A stretch of 64,000 nt of DNA from Sphingobacterium sp. B16(2022) (GTDB lineage: Bacteria; Bacteroidota; Bacteroidia; Sphingobacteriales; Sphingobacteriaceae), in the NCBI RefSeq assembly GCF_012030425.1, contig NZ_JAAUVN010000004.1, positions 453,167 through 517,166 on the forward strand. The letters are read 5' to 3'. How positions within the stretch are numbered: the stretch's first letter is position 1; every line of letters begins with the position of its first letter. The position numbers were made by a program, and so were the translations under genes. Below are positions 25,936 to 34,621 of this stretch, piece by piece. The notes under the pieces were generated by a model. It was not told where the DNA came from and made no database searches. It worked only from the letters and a program-made list of their open reading frames with translations.

Positions 25936-26529
25936 CTATTTCGTTTCTTTTATAAAGAAAACAGTCAAACTTCGTGCTCCCTGTGCGCCGCGTACCAAGT
26001 AAGCTCCAATATCTGCGGTAGCTGAAGGGCCCATAACAAAACAACCATAAGTAGAGGCTTGAAAATCAATATCGCTGTATGCTGTATGCATATTTTCTGT
26101 AATCGCATCTGGATCAAGTAATATAGCAAGATGCTGTGATAGAAATCCCAGAGAGTTTACCTTCAATGAATTTTCAGTAAGCCATATCATCCCCATTTCT
26201 GCCACTCCAAATTCTGCTCTTATAATTCCTAAATCTACGTCGTCTAGATCTCGAGGATGTGCAATAGCATTAAGCGATTTGGTACCCTCCCATTCTGGGG
26301 CTGCAGAACAACTAACCCGTGTATCAGGAAGGTTTTTGAGCATGATTTCTTGCGCTTCTGCAATACTTTCTACGTCATAGCTTTCTCCTCCGGCAAGCCC
26401 AAGGTTTACTTTAAATTGATCTTTCAGATTAGTTCCCTGTTTCTCAAAAGATGGCAACTCAGGATAAGCAACCTTTTGAGCAGGAAGATTTTGACGGATA
26501 GCCGCTAATATTTCGTCTAGTGAACTCAT
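25936..26529 (-). CDS. lutC: LUD-domain lactate utilisation protein C
   Basis: A 197-residue LUD (YkgG/LutC) protein, the third part of the LutABC complex that oxidises L-lactate to pyruvate. Typical features are the N-terminal LDEILAAIRQNLPA helix, IRAEFGVAEMGMIWLTE (the family's conserved core) and a C-terminal GPSATADIGAYLVRGAQGARSLTVFFI segment. Its start overlaps the lutB stop by 4 bp, so translation is coupled. Order on the minus strand is lutA, lutB, lutC. Confidence 0.9.
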   Translation of the reverse strand: MSSLDEILAAIRQNLPAQKVAYPELPSFEKQGTNLKDQFKVNLGLAGGESYDVESIAEAQEIMLKNLPDTRVSCSAAPEWEGTKSLNAIAHPRDLDDVDLGIIRAEFGVAEMGMIWLTENSLKVNSLGFLSQHLAILLDPDAITENMHTAYSDIDFQASTYGCFVMGPSATADIGAYLVRGAQGARSLTVFFIKETK

Positions 26530-27911
26530 TTTTTCAATCTATTTTTAATATACCAATCGCGGAAAGTCTCTTTTTTAATTTCCGGCAATTCGCGGTGTTT
26601 ACCCCAAGCATTTAATTTGGTGTTATATAATAACCAATTTGGTGTAAGTTTCATACCATAGTATGCCGCCTTCTCTGCCAATCGGAATAATTTGGGATTA
26701 GCAAATACTTTTTCTACCGCTCCAAACGCATAGTGAAGTGCTTTGGAAGATTCATTGATATTGACCATGCGCTGTCTCCATAGCCCAATTTGCTCAGCAA
26801 TATTAATCCGAACTGGACAAACCTCAGAGCAAGAACCGCAAAGTGATGAGTGGAAAGGAAGCTCACTGAATTTTGATTCATCAAAAGTCGGATCGATAAT
26901 GATACCGATCGGCCCCGAATAAGTGGCTCCATATGCTAATCCCCCACTTCTACGGTATACCGGACAGGTATTCATACATGCTCCACAACGAATACATTTC
27001 AAGGATCTCCAGAAATCCTCCATTCCTAAACGACGGCTTCTTCCATTGTCCGTTAGTACAATATGCATTTCGGTTCCTGTTTCTCTAGGTCCCATAAAAT
27101 GAGAAGTGTATCGAGTGGCTGGAGTGCCTAGAGCACTGCGTGACAGTAAACGGATAAATAGGGCAAGATCTCTCGTTTTGGGAAGAATTTTTTCAATTCC
27201 AATACTGGCAATGTGTAACGGTGGTATACTTGCTGTAAGGTCGGCATTACCTTCGTTTGTACAGACTACAAAAGCACCTGTTTCTGCGATAGCAAAATTT
27301 GCTCCCGTTAAACCTGCATGCGCTTCCAAAAATTTAGGACGAGCATTGTTTCGCATAGCTTCTGTTAATTGTGTAGGATCATCCTCATCTGGATTCGTAC
27401 CGATTGTTCTTGCAAAAAGTTCAGCCACATCTGCCGTCGTTTTATGAATAGCGGGCATGACAATATGGCTTGGCATTTCCCCAGAAAGTTGTTGTATCCT
27501 TTCGCCAAGATCAGTTTCGATCATTTCGATACCTCTAGCCTCAAGAAAAGCGCCCATTTCACATTCCTCCTGGAGCATCGATTTACTTTTGACTACTTTG
27601 GTGGCATTGTGACTTTTTAATATGTCGTATACGGTTTGATTATGTTCTATATCGTCTTTCGCAAAATGTACAATTACACCACGTTTGGTCGCTTCGGCCA
27701 CAAACTGTTCTACATATTGGTCCAGATGGGTTAGTGTATGCTCTTTTATTTGTGAGGCAAGATCACGCATCTGCTCCCATTCAGGAATTCCAGATGCGGC
27801 AAGATCCCGTTTCATGCGGGCATTCCATAAGTTTTTATCGTGTGTAGGCTGGTGGATGTCATCCATATAGATGAAATCTGCCGCATTTTGGTCAACTCTA
27901 ACTTTACTCAT
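26526..27911 (-). CDS. lutB: Lactate utilisation iron-sulfur protein B
   Basis: A 461-residue protein of the LutB family. The N-terminal 300 residues form a LUD domain (AHAGLTGANFAIAETGAFVVCTNEGNADL), and two 4Fe-4S motifs follow: CIRCGACMNTCPVYRRSGG and LCGSCSEVCPVRINIAEQ. The C terminus carries the DUF3390-like LutB tail. It transfers electrons from lactate oxidation within the LutABC complex. It starts 12 bp downstream of lutA and overlaps lutC by 4 bp. Confidence 0.93.
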   Translation of the reverse strand: MSKVRVDQNAADFIYMDDIHQPTHDKNLWNARMKRDLAASGIPEWEQMRDLASQIKEHTLTHLDQYVEQFVAEATKRGVIVHFAKDDIEHNQTVYDILKSHNATKVVKSKSMLQEECEMGAFLEARGIEMIETDLGERIQQLSGEMPSHIVMPAIHKTTADVAELFARTIGTNPDEDDPTQLTEAMRNNARPKFLEAHAGLTGANFAIAETGAFVVCTNEGNADLTASIPPLHIASIGIEKILPKTRDLALFIRLLSRSALGTPATRYTSHFMGPRETGTEMHIVLTDNGRSRRLGMEDFWRSLKCIRCGACMNTCPVYRRSGGLAYGATYSGPIGIIIDPTFDESKFSELPFHSSLCGSCSEVCPVRINIAEQIGLWRQRMVNINESSKALHYAFGAVEKVFANPKLFRLAEKAAYYGMKLTPNWLLYNTKLNAWGKHRELPEIKKETFRDWYIKNRLKK

Positions 27912-27923
27912 TTTGATTTTCTT

Positions 27924-28667
27924 TTAAAAAGGACCATTATTTAAAACTTGAGCGATGTGTACAAATTTTAAAGGTGCTTTTCCGCGTTTAGCAATCCCTT
28001 CCTGATGCATCAAGCAAGACATATCAGGTGAGACGATACAATCTACTTCGTGATTCAGGTAATCAGCAACTTTATCCTGCCCCATTTTGACACTGACAGC
28101 TTCATCAGTAACACAAAATGTGCCCCCAAATCCACAGCACTCATCCGGGCGGGTAATCTGTTTAATGGTCACCCCCTCTACCATCGTTAATAGCTGCTCC
28201 GTTTTATTAAAGTAGGGTTCTTGCCACTCAGAGCGAGATTGTATATGTAAACCCCGTATAGCGCTGCAACTATTATGAATGGCCACTTTATGTTTGTAAG
28301 AAGCCCAAGGGAACTCTTTAACCTTTAATATATCTGTTAGAAACTCAACAAGCTCGTAAGTTGTTTTGCGTACATGCTTTACTTTTTCAGTTTGTGGAAT
28401 AGCATCGAAGTGCATGCGTACGTGTTTTACACAGCTTCCTGCCGGACCAACGATGTAATCAAAACCTTCAAAATTATCGCAGAAAAGCTGCTCTGATGAA
28501 GCCGCATTTTTTTGATCACCTTCATTGCCCATCGGCTGGCCGCAACAGGTTTGATTTAATGGCACTACCACTTCCACTCCGAGGCGCTCCAACAGTTCTA
28601 GTGTTGCAATTCCTACTTCGGGATAGATCGCATCGATATAACAAGGAATAAATAATCCTACACGCAT
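27924..28667 (-). CDS. lutA: Lactate utilisation protein A (CCG-domain Fe-S oxidoreductase)
   Basis: A 247-residue protein with two CCG domains typical of LutA/GlpC: NQTCCGQPMGNEGD (about residues 59-72) and the later RPDECCGFGGTFCVTDEAVS with an upstream HNSCSAIRG, which bind a non-cubane or heterodisulfide-reductase-like Fe-S cluster. The N-terminal LFIPCYIDAIYPEVG is conserved in the family. It is the first gene of lutABC, which replaces a flavin lactate dehydrogenase. No regulator gene is adjacent. Confidence 0.92.
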   Translation of the reverse strand: MRVGLFIPCYIDAIYPEVGIATLELLERLGVEVVVPLNQTCCGQPMGNEGDQKNAASSEQLFCDNFEGFDYIVGPAGSCVKHVRMHFDAIPQTEKVKHVRKTTYELVEFLTDILKVKEFPWASYKHKVAIHNSCSAIRGLHIQSRSEWQEPYFNKTEQLLTMVEGVTIKQITRPDECCGFGGTFCVTDEAVSVKMGQDKVADYLNHEVDCIVSPDMSCLMHQEGIAKRGKAPLKFVHIAQVLNNGPF

Positions 28668-28857
28668 ATTGTTGATTTAAATTGATGGGCTAAGTTTACA
28701 AATAAAATTCGAATTTACTGTTCTTAACTATCATGGAGTAGCAATAAAATTACTTAATTGCTTGAATTTTTATAAAACACTATTGGCAACAATTGGAAAA
28801 GGTATCTGTATTTTTTGCCAATGCATAAATATTTTTAAGAAACGATGAAAAACTTAA

Positions 28858-28888
28858 AAGAGCTTTTTTCCAAAATAAAAAAGCTCTT
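28858..28888 (-). terminator. Terminator after the 126-residue regulator-like gene
   Basis: AAGAGCTTTTTT and its complement flank a short loop 36 bp beyond the stop codon at 28924. Confidence 0.75.
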
Positions 28889-28923
28889 ATCTTTTTTACT
28901 TGTTTGCTAAAAAAAATAGGAAT

Positions 28924-29304
28924 CTATTTTTTCTGTGCGAGCAATGCTTTAAGAACCGCGATCGTTTCATTTTTTGCTTCGATCGTTTCTTTGAGCGCTA
29001 GAATAGTTTCTTGCTGTCCAGAGTTGTCAGGAATTGTCGCTGAGGTTAATTGCAAGGTTTCGTTAGCCGATAAATATAGCTGATTACTTGCTCCGATCAG
29101 GTAGTCTGTATTGATATAATTGTATGATATTTTCATATCATGAATATGCTGAATACTCACTTTTTTTCGTTCGGTTTTTAAATCATTGATTCCAACTTTC
29201 GATTCATTGATTAATTTACCAAGTTCTACGTATGTTTTTAATTCACCTTTTTTCTTTAGATCCTCAAACAAGAGAAAGAAACGTTCGTTGTATGTAATGG
29301 ACAT
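28924..29304 (-). CDS. Putative HTH-type regulator with C-terminal coiled coil
   Basis: A 126-residue protein. The N-terminal half (NERFFLLFEDLKKKGELKTYVELGKLINESKVGINDLKTERKKVSIQHIHDMKISY) resembles the XRE-like DNA-binding region of small phage-type or Bacteroidota regulators, although the helices are divergent. The C-terminal 40 residues (ALKETIEAKNETIAVLKALLAQKK) form a heptad coiled coil, probably for dimerisation. A TAnnTTTG box (complement of 29377-29384) and an 11-bp inverted repeat just upstream suggest autoregulation. The function is unknown. Confidence 0.6.
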   Translation of the reverse strand: MSITYNERFFLLFEDLKKKGELKTYVELGKLINESKVGINDLKTERKKVSIQHIHDMKISYNYINTDYLIGASNQLYLSANETLQLTSATIPDNSGQQETILALKETIEAKNETIAVLKALLAQKK

Positions 29305-29391
29305 GCTGTTTGGGTTGTTTATGCTTTTGTTAGGGGATAGATGATATACTCATACTATCGCCTTTTTTTATGCGTGCAAACATACAATTTT

Positions 29392-29421
29392 AAGTTATAA
29401 TAGTATGAAATATTATAACTT
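29392..29421. promoter_or_regulatory. Inverted-repeat operator candidate upstream of the 126-residue gene
   Basis: AAGTTATAATA and TATTATAACTT are separated by 8 bp and lie immediately upstream of the -7 box of the minus-strand regulator-like gene. Confidence 0.45.
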
Positions 29422-29691
29422 ATTTTTTGAAAATTAGACCTCATCAATGAATTAGCTGACAAAAGCATCGGTTATTCATACCATAGTTAGCAGTGCATCG
29501 CATGGAATTATTTCTTGTGCAGACTAAGAATGAATTGATACGATCTGTGTATTATCGGTATATGATCAGAGCGAATAGAGCTATTAGAAGGGCCTTATAT
29601 GCCATATTCGTAAGATTTACTTGACGATACTATTCCAATATTAATTGGCTTTTACTGGAGACAGAAGGACAAATTGGGGTTATATTTGTAT

Positions 29692-29717
29692 AAGAAGGTG
29701 AAAATTTTCACCTTCTT
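29692..29717 (-). terminator. Palindrome downstream of the biotin operon
   Basis: A 26-bp perfect palindrome (13-bp arms of AAGAAGGTGAAAA) lies 87 bp past the bioA stop. It lacks a strong T-tract on the minus strand, so its terminator role is likely but not certain. Confidence 0.55.
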
Positions 29718-29803
29718 ATTTATCAAAATTTGGACATATTGGGAAATAAGTGACTCAAAAGTAAAAAGATTGCAATTCGTTCTTTTCGCTTTTAATATCT
29801 GAT

Positions 29804-31072
29804 TTATAAAGATAAAGCATCGGTAATGACTTCATAAATATAATCAAGATCCGCGTCGCTAATGCAGTAAGGAGGAACAAGGTAAATAATATTGCCTAAT
29901 GGTCTTATTAATATACCTCGCTGTAAGAAATAGGGATATACAATTTCATTTATATTACTAAAATAAGATGTTTCTTCACGCTGTTGTAATTCGATCGCCA
30001 TTATTGTTCCCGTTTGTCTGACATGCTTGATCTTAGGCTCATTTTTGATCTTAGAAAGAAAGATGCTGTGTTTCCTTGTGATGTTTGCAATACGGGCTAA
30101 AGTTTCTTTATTTAATAATAACTCCATGCTTGCCAGTGCCGCTGTACAAGCTAAAGGGCTGGCGGTAAAAGAATGGCCGTGAAATAAGGCCCGTTGTTTT
30201 TCATCCGAATAGAAAGCTTCATAGATCGTATTGGAGCAAGTTGTCATGCCCAATGGCATAGTTCCACCTGTTAAACCTTTGGAAAAACACATGATATCTG
30301 GTGATTCAGACAGATAATCTGCCGCAAACAGTTTTCCTGTGCGGCCAAAACCGACAAAAATTTCATCTTGAATCATTAAGATTCCCTTAGAACGGCAATA
30401 GTTCATTAATGTACTCAAGTCTTCTGGTTCATGCATCAACATTCCTGCTGCCCCCTGTACCAGCGGTTCGTAGATGAAGCAAGCGACCTCTGTCGCGTGT
30501 TTATCAATTTCCTGACGTAGGAATTCAATATTTTTATTTGTGGGAATGTCTATAAAAATAACATCAAAAAGCAGATGTCCGAATGGCTCTGTCCATACCC
30601 CTCTGGCACTCACTGACATCGCTCCAAAAGTATCACCATGGTAAGCATTGCGGAAGGCTAGAATTTTTGATTTCTTTTGACCTTTGTTTGCATGGTACTG
30701 TATGCACATCTTTAAGGCAACCTCGACAGCAGTAGATCCATTATCGGTATAGAATACTTTTTGTTGATTATTAGGAAGTAGTTTTAGTAAGTTTTCAGCT
30801 AATTGAATAGCTGGTTCATGTGTAAATCCTGCAAATATAACCTGCTCCAGCGTATTTAACTGTTTAGAAACACGGGCTGCAATATAGGGGTGGGCATGCC
30901 CATGTAAAGTTACCCACCAGGACGATACAGCATCGATATATCGGTTACCTAGATCATCATATAGATATGTCCCTTCGCCCCGAATGATAGGGATGATGTC
31001 CGATGCACCCTTCATTTGCGTGTAAGGATGCCAGTTAACGTTCTTGTCCCGTTCTTTTAATGTGCTGTGCAT
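29804..31072 (-). CDS. bioA: Adenosylmethionine-8-amino-7-oxononanoate aminotransferase
   Basis: A 422-residue class III PLP aminotransferase that makes 7,8-diaminopelargonate from KAPA. Markers are the N-terminal NVNWHPYTQMKG (WHPYTQ is BioA-specific), DAVSSWWVTLHGHAHP, GDTFGAMSVSARG, IQDEIFVGFGRTGK and the PLP-lysine motif CFSKGLTGG. Its start overlaps the bioB stop by 16 bp. It is the last gene of the biotin operon on the minus strand. Confidence 0.96.
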   Translation of the reverse strand: MHSTLKERDKNVNWHPYTQMKGASDIIPIIRGEGTYLYDDLGNRYIDAVSSWWVTLHGHAHPYIAARVSKQLNTLEQVIFAGFTHEPAIQLAENLLKLLPNNQQKVFYTDNGSTAVEVALKMCIQYHANKGQKKSKILAFRNAYHGDTFGAMSVSARGVWTEPFGHLLFDVIFIDIPTNKNIEFLRQEIDKHATEVACFIYEPLVQGAAGMLMHEPEDLSTLMNYCRSKGILMIQDEIFVGFGRTGKLFAADYLSESPDIMCFSKGLTGGTMPLGMTTCSNTIYEAFYSDEKQRALFHGHSFTASPLACTAALASMELLLNKETLARIANITRKHSIFLSKIKNEPKIKHVRQTGTIMAIELQQREETSYFSNINEIVYPYFLQRGILIRPLGNIIYLVPPYCISDADLDYIYEVITDALSL

Positions 31073-32049
31073 GCTTCGTCCTTCATGTGTTTGACCATCG
31101 GTTTTAATCCCAGTGTCTGGAACATTTTCATGTCCTCAGATACTCCTGGATTTGGAGTCACCAGTAATGTCTCTCGCTCACCTGTAAAAATGGAATTGGC
31201 ACCCGCCATAAAACACCAGGCTTGTTCTGTTTCATTCATCTCTATACGGCCGGCACTTAACCTAACCATTGATTTTGGCATCACTATACGGGCTGTAGCG
31301 ATCATTCTGACCATATCCCAGATATAAACTTTGGCATTGTTTTCCAATGGGGTTCCCTTAACACGTGCGAGTGCATTGACCGGTACAGATTCAGGATGCT
31401 TGGGCATAGTCGCCAATGTTAAAAGCATCGCTATCCGGTCTATGTGTGACTCACCTAGACCTATGATACCCCCTGAACAAACGGTTATTCCAGCCTTACG
31501 CACATGGTTGATGGTATTGATGCGGTTATCAAACGTGCGGGTAGAGATGATCTCATCATAATACTGTTCAGAGGTATCTAGGTTATGATTATAGGCATGT
31601 AGACCTGCCTCCTGAAGCCGAATAGCCTGCTGTTCCGTTAGCATTCCCAATGTACAGCAGACCTCAAGACCTAGATCATTTACGCCTTTTACCATGTCTA
31701 TAATACGGTCAAAATCACGATTGTCACGAACTTCTCTCCAAGCGGCCGCCATACAAAATCGGGTAGAACCATTATTTTTTGCCTTTTGAGCATGCTCGAT
31801 CACGGTTTGTGTGGGTAAGAGGGCCTGTACTTTTATATCGGTGTGATAGCGTGCGGCCTGGCCACAGTATGAACAATCTTCTGGACATCCGCCTGTCTTT
31901 ACAGATAGTAAGGTGCACACCTGTACTTCAGCGGCATTATGATATTCGCGGTGAACCGAAGCGGCGTGATAAATGAGCTCCATAAGAGGTTGGTCATAGA
32001 TCTGTTGAATTTCTTCCTTGGTCCAGTTATTTCGGATTGTAGTTTTCAT
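31057..32049 (-). CDS. bioB: Biotin synthase
   Basis: A 330-residue radical-SAM enzyme that inserts sulfur into dethiobiotin. The radical-SAM cluster motif CPEDCSYCGQA and the downstream TRFCMAAAWREVRDRD-like, GLEVCCTLGML and AYNHNLDTS segments are diagnostic, and the Arg/Asn residues for the 2Fe-2S site region near SAGRIEM are present. It is 16 bp downstream of bioD and overlaps bioA. Confidence 0.97.
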   Translation of the reverse strand: MKTTIRNNWTKEEIQQIYDQPLMELIYHAASVHREYHNAAEVQVCTLLSVKTGGCPEDCSYCGQAARYHTDIKVQALLPTQTVIEHAQKAKNNGSTRFCMAAAWREVRDNRDFDRIIDMVKGVNDLGLEVCCTLGMLTEQQAIRLQEAGLHAYNHNLDTSEQYYDEIISTRTFDNRINTINHVRKAGITVCSGGIIGLGESHIDRIAMLLTLATMPKHPESVPVNALARVKGTPLENNAKVYIWDMVRMIATARIVMPKSMVRLSAGRIEMNETEQAWCFMAGANSIFTGERETLLVTPNPGVSEDMKMFQTLGLKPMVKHMKDEACTAH

Positions 32050-32065
32050 CTGTTATTAAACTGCT

Positions 32066-32677
32066 TTAAGAGTTAAATGGATCGGTTATTTTTCGTACAG
32101 CTTCTGCCGTTACAGTTTCTAGCTGCGGGATATGAATAATTTGTGTATGTTCAGGTATTTGGAGGGAGATCACCCTTTCGGTATCGGTATCGATACCACC
32201 ATTAAATATCAAGTATTTTAAATCTATATTTCTTTGCTTTATGGCATTTATTGATAGTAAACTATGATTAATGCACCCTAAATAATCTTTGATAACCAGC
32301 GCGACTGGAATTGTTAAGGCTTGTATTAAATCAATGATATAACAGGTGTCACTGAGTGGGACAAATAAACCACCAGCACCTTCTACAACAAGATTATTTG
32401 TCGTCTCAGGAATTTTAAAATCTTCGAGCGATATCGATGTGTTTTCTAATAAAGCGGACTTATGTGGAGATGCAGCAAGTTGTAACTTATATCGTTCGGG
32501 ATGGATACGGACATCACCTTGAAGGAGATCATATATGCGCATGCTGTCTGTGGCATGTAAATCTCCAGATTGGACAGGTTTCCAATAATCCGCTTTTAGA
32601 TATTGAGTTAATATAGCGGAACAGACGGTTTTGCCAATTTCTGTTCCAATTCCCGTTACAAAAATCTGTTCTTTCAT
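32066..32677 (-). CDS. bioD: Dethiobiotin synthetase
   Basis: A 203-residue P-loop ATPase that closes the ureido ring of dethiobiotin. The P-loop reads GIGTEIGKTVCSA directly after the N terminus, with KPVQSGD and the EGAGGLFVPLSD motif later. The frame extends to 32716, but the Met at 32677 places the P-loop at the usual position, about ten residues in. It lies 66 bp downstream of bioF, the widest gap inside the operon. Confidence 0.94.
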   Translation of the reverse strand: MKEQIFVTGIGTEIGKTVCSAILTQYLKADYWKPVQSGDLHATDSMRIYDLLQGDVRIHPERYKLQLAASPHKSALLENTSISLEDFKIPETTNNLVVEGAGGLFVPLSDTCYIIDLIQALTIPVALVIKDYLGCINHSLLSINAIKQRNIDLKYLIFNGGIDTDTERVISLQIPEHTQIIHIPQLETVTAEAVRKITDPFNS

Positions 32678-32743
32678 ATTGTTTTTTATTTTAATTCTAT
32701 TTGGTTTGGGACTCAAAACGAGTATTTTGATATGTTTCTTTCT

Positions 32744-33850
32744 CTATAAGTCAAGACTCGATTTTATGCTTTGTGTTAGCAAGAGAATATCGTTTTTCTG
32801 ATTAAATGTGTGTAGGCAAATACGTAAACGTTCTGTTCCTAATTTTACTGTTGGTGAAAAAACAGCATAGGTTTGTAATCCTTTTTCAGACAGGGAGTTC
32901 TTTAAGTTCAACAACTGTTTGTTGTCAGGAACTATAAGCGATTGTATCGGACTATCTGTGCCTGATATTGTGGGTACCTGCTGTGTTCTGAATAGGCGAA
33001 TGTTGTGCCTTAAATTTGAAGCTAAGGCAGGGTGATTGTCAATAAATTCATATCCCATACGAATCTGTCTCCAGATAAGATCTGGAAGGGCTGTACTGTA
33101 TATAAAGGGAGAGCCAAAATTGATGAGGTAAGTTTTGATAGGTTTACTGCAGAGTAGTGCTGCCCCATGTAATCCCATAGCCTTACCATAAGTGATCAAA
33201 GTTGCAAATACGCTGTTTTGTAAACCCAATTGATGGACAAGGCCATAGCCAAATACACCAAATGCATGTGCTTCATCGACGATGAGAGATGCTCCATATT
33301 TATCGGTCAATTTGGCGATTTCTGTTAAAGGGGCAAAATCTCCTTCCATAGAATATAGGCTTTCAACGGCCACAAAGCACAGTCCCCTGGCTCTTTTTAA
33401 CTTGGCTTCTAGATCTTCAAGATTATTATGTCTAAATTTCCATTTTATAGCTTTAGACATAACACAGCCGTCGTGTACAGAACGGTGTATATACTCATCT
33501 ACAATAATGGTGTCTTGCCGCTGCGGTAGACAAGAGAATAAAGTGAGGTTGGCCGCATATCCCGATGCGAATAGTAAAGCTGATTCGGTACGATGCTTTT
33601 GTGCAAGAATGAATTCTGTTTCATGCACCTCTGCCGAGTGACCGCTAATGAGTCTTGAACCAGTGCTACCCGCAAGTATTTTGGGGTCTGACTGTATGGT
33701 TTCTAGCATCATCTTATGAAAAACTTTATTCCTGGCCATGCCCAAATAGTCATTGCTCAGGAAATCGGTCTCACTGGCATTTATGCTGAGCTTTCGAAGT
33801 GATGCGGACTCTTTTCTTTGCAATAGCAGTTTATCCCATGTACTGTACAT
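32744..33850 (-). CDS. bioF: 8-amino-7-oxononanoate synthase
   Basis: A 368-residue alpha-oxoamine synthase that condenses a pimeloyl thioester with alanine. Visible motifs are NDYLGMARN, GSTGSRLISGHSAEVHETE, FASGYAANL, VDEAHAFGVFG and the PLP lysine in TYGKAMGLHGA. The usual pimeloyl-forming genes bioC and bioH are absent from the neighbourhood. It starts 9 bp after the di-iron protein gene, the first gene of the operon. Confidence 0.95.
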   Translation of the reverse strand: MYSTWDKLLLQRKESASLRKLSINASETDFLSNDYLGMARNKVFHKMMLETIQSDPKILAGSTGSRLISGHSAEVHETEFILAQKHRTESALLFASGYAANLTLFSCLPQRQDTIIVDEYIHRSVHDGCVMSKAIKWKFRHNNLEDLEAKLKRARGLCFVAVESLYSMEGDFAPLTEIAKLTDKYGASLIVDEAHAFGVFGYGLVHQLGLQNSVFATLITYGKAMGLHGAALLCSKPIKTYLINFGSPFIYSTALPDLIWRQIRMGYEFIDNHPALASNLRHNIRLFRTQQVPTISGTDSPIQSLIVPDNKQLLNLKNSLSEKGLQTYAVFSPTVKLGTERLRICLHTFNQKNDILLLTQSIKSSLDL

Positions 33851-33859
33851 CGCCGGACA

Positions 33860-34468
33860 TTAGTTTAATTGACTTTCTATTGCGCTGATCCATTCCGTAT
33901 GTAAGGCCCGCTCTATAGTCTGTACATTGTTGGCATACTGCTCCCATTGAGGAGAAAACTGCGCCAGTTGATCAATCATTTCCTCCAGATGCCCTTCCTC
34001 TTCAAGAATTATAGATTTGACCATAACCTTGCTTTTCATTGTATCAAGCGTATGCTGGTATATGGGATATAGCTCGTCGGCACGGACCTCAATGGCGTAA
34101 GTAACAAATAGGTAAGCGGCATGCTTAAGAGCTGCGCCGCTTAGATTAAAAGTTTCTTTGAGGTAGCGACAAGATTTAATATCCAATTGATGCAGGTATT
34201 GTTTTGTGTATACTGGAGCGATTAAATATTTATCCTCATAGGTCGAGCAGATGGCTGTTCCAAGTTTACCGATCTGTTTTTTCAGGTAATAAGCATGCCT
34301 ATGCTCCTCTGCCGCATGTTTTAGCTGTATGATACTAACTTCTGTAGGATGTTCACATTGCGATATTTTCCTAGCGCCAGCGTTTTCCATAAAAGAAAGT
34401 GTATTCAACCATCTGGCATGCAGTTCATCTTGCTGCACTATACAACGAAGCACATTTTGAATATCCAT
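33860..34468 (-). CDS. Ferritin-like di-iron protein leading the biotin operon
   Basis: A 202-residue all-helical protein. Counted from the Met at 34468 it shows the six-ligand pattern of ferritin-like di-iron carboxylate enzymes: Glu15, E55xxH58 (EEHRH), Glu127, and E157xxH160 (EEEGH). The frame runs on to 34513, but a TACCTTTG promoter box (complement of 34486-34493) lies inside that extension, so 34468 is preferred. It is 9 bp upstream of bioF and so first in a bioF-D-B-A operon. No bioC, bioH, bioG, bioI or bioW is in the window; an oxygen-dependent role in making or releasing the pimeloyl precursor is inference. Confidence 0.75.
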   Translation of the reverse strand: MDIQNVLRCIVQQDELHARWLNTLSFMENAGARKISQCEHPTEVSIIQLKHAAEEHRHAYYLKKQIGKLGTAICSTYEDKYLIAPVYTKQYLHQLDIKSCRYLKETFNLSGAALKHAAYLFVTYAIEVRADELYPIYQHTLDTMKSKVMVKSIILEEEGHLEEMIDQLAQFSPQWEQYANNVQTIERALHTEWISAIESQLN

Positions 34469-34485
34469 AGCTTTAAATTTTGAAA

Positions 34486-34493
34486 CAAAGGTA
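34486..34493 (-). promoter_or_regulatory. -7 box of the biotin operon
   Basis: TACCTTTG on the minus strand, 17 bp ahead of the chosen start codon of the di-iron gene. No clear TTTG is found 19-21 bp upstream. Its position argues against the longer frame starting at 34513. Confidence 0.6.
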
Positions 34494-34621
34494 TTGTCCC
34501 GCATGAAGCTCATCGTGTACCAGTTTTCATATTTTGCCTAGTCCGGTAGCGTTTTCACAGTAAGTTTTTACATTTCTAGATTGTATTTTTCTTTCTTTTT
34601 TAATGTACTGTAGGCTGTAAA

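Larger units (their letters stand above)
29305..29803. other. Intergenic stretch without a gene
   Basis: About 500 bp between the regulator-like gene and bioA. It holds the regulator promoter and inverted repeat at the left and the palindrome at 29692-29717 at the right. I see no coding frame or RNA gene in the middle. Confidence 0.6.
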
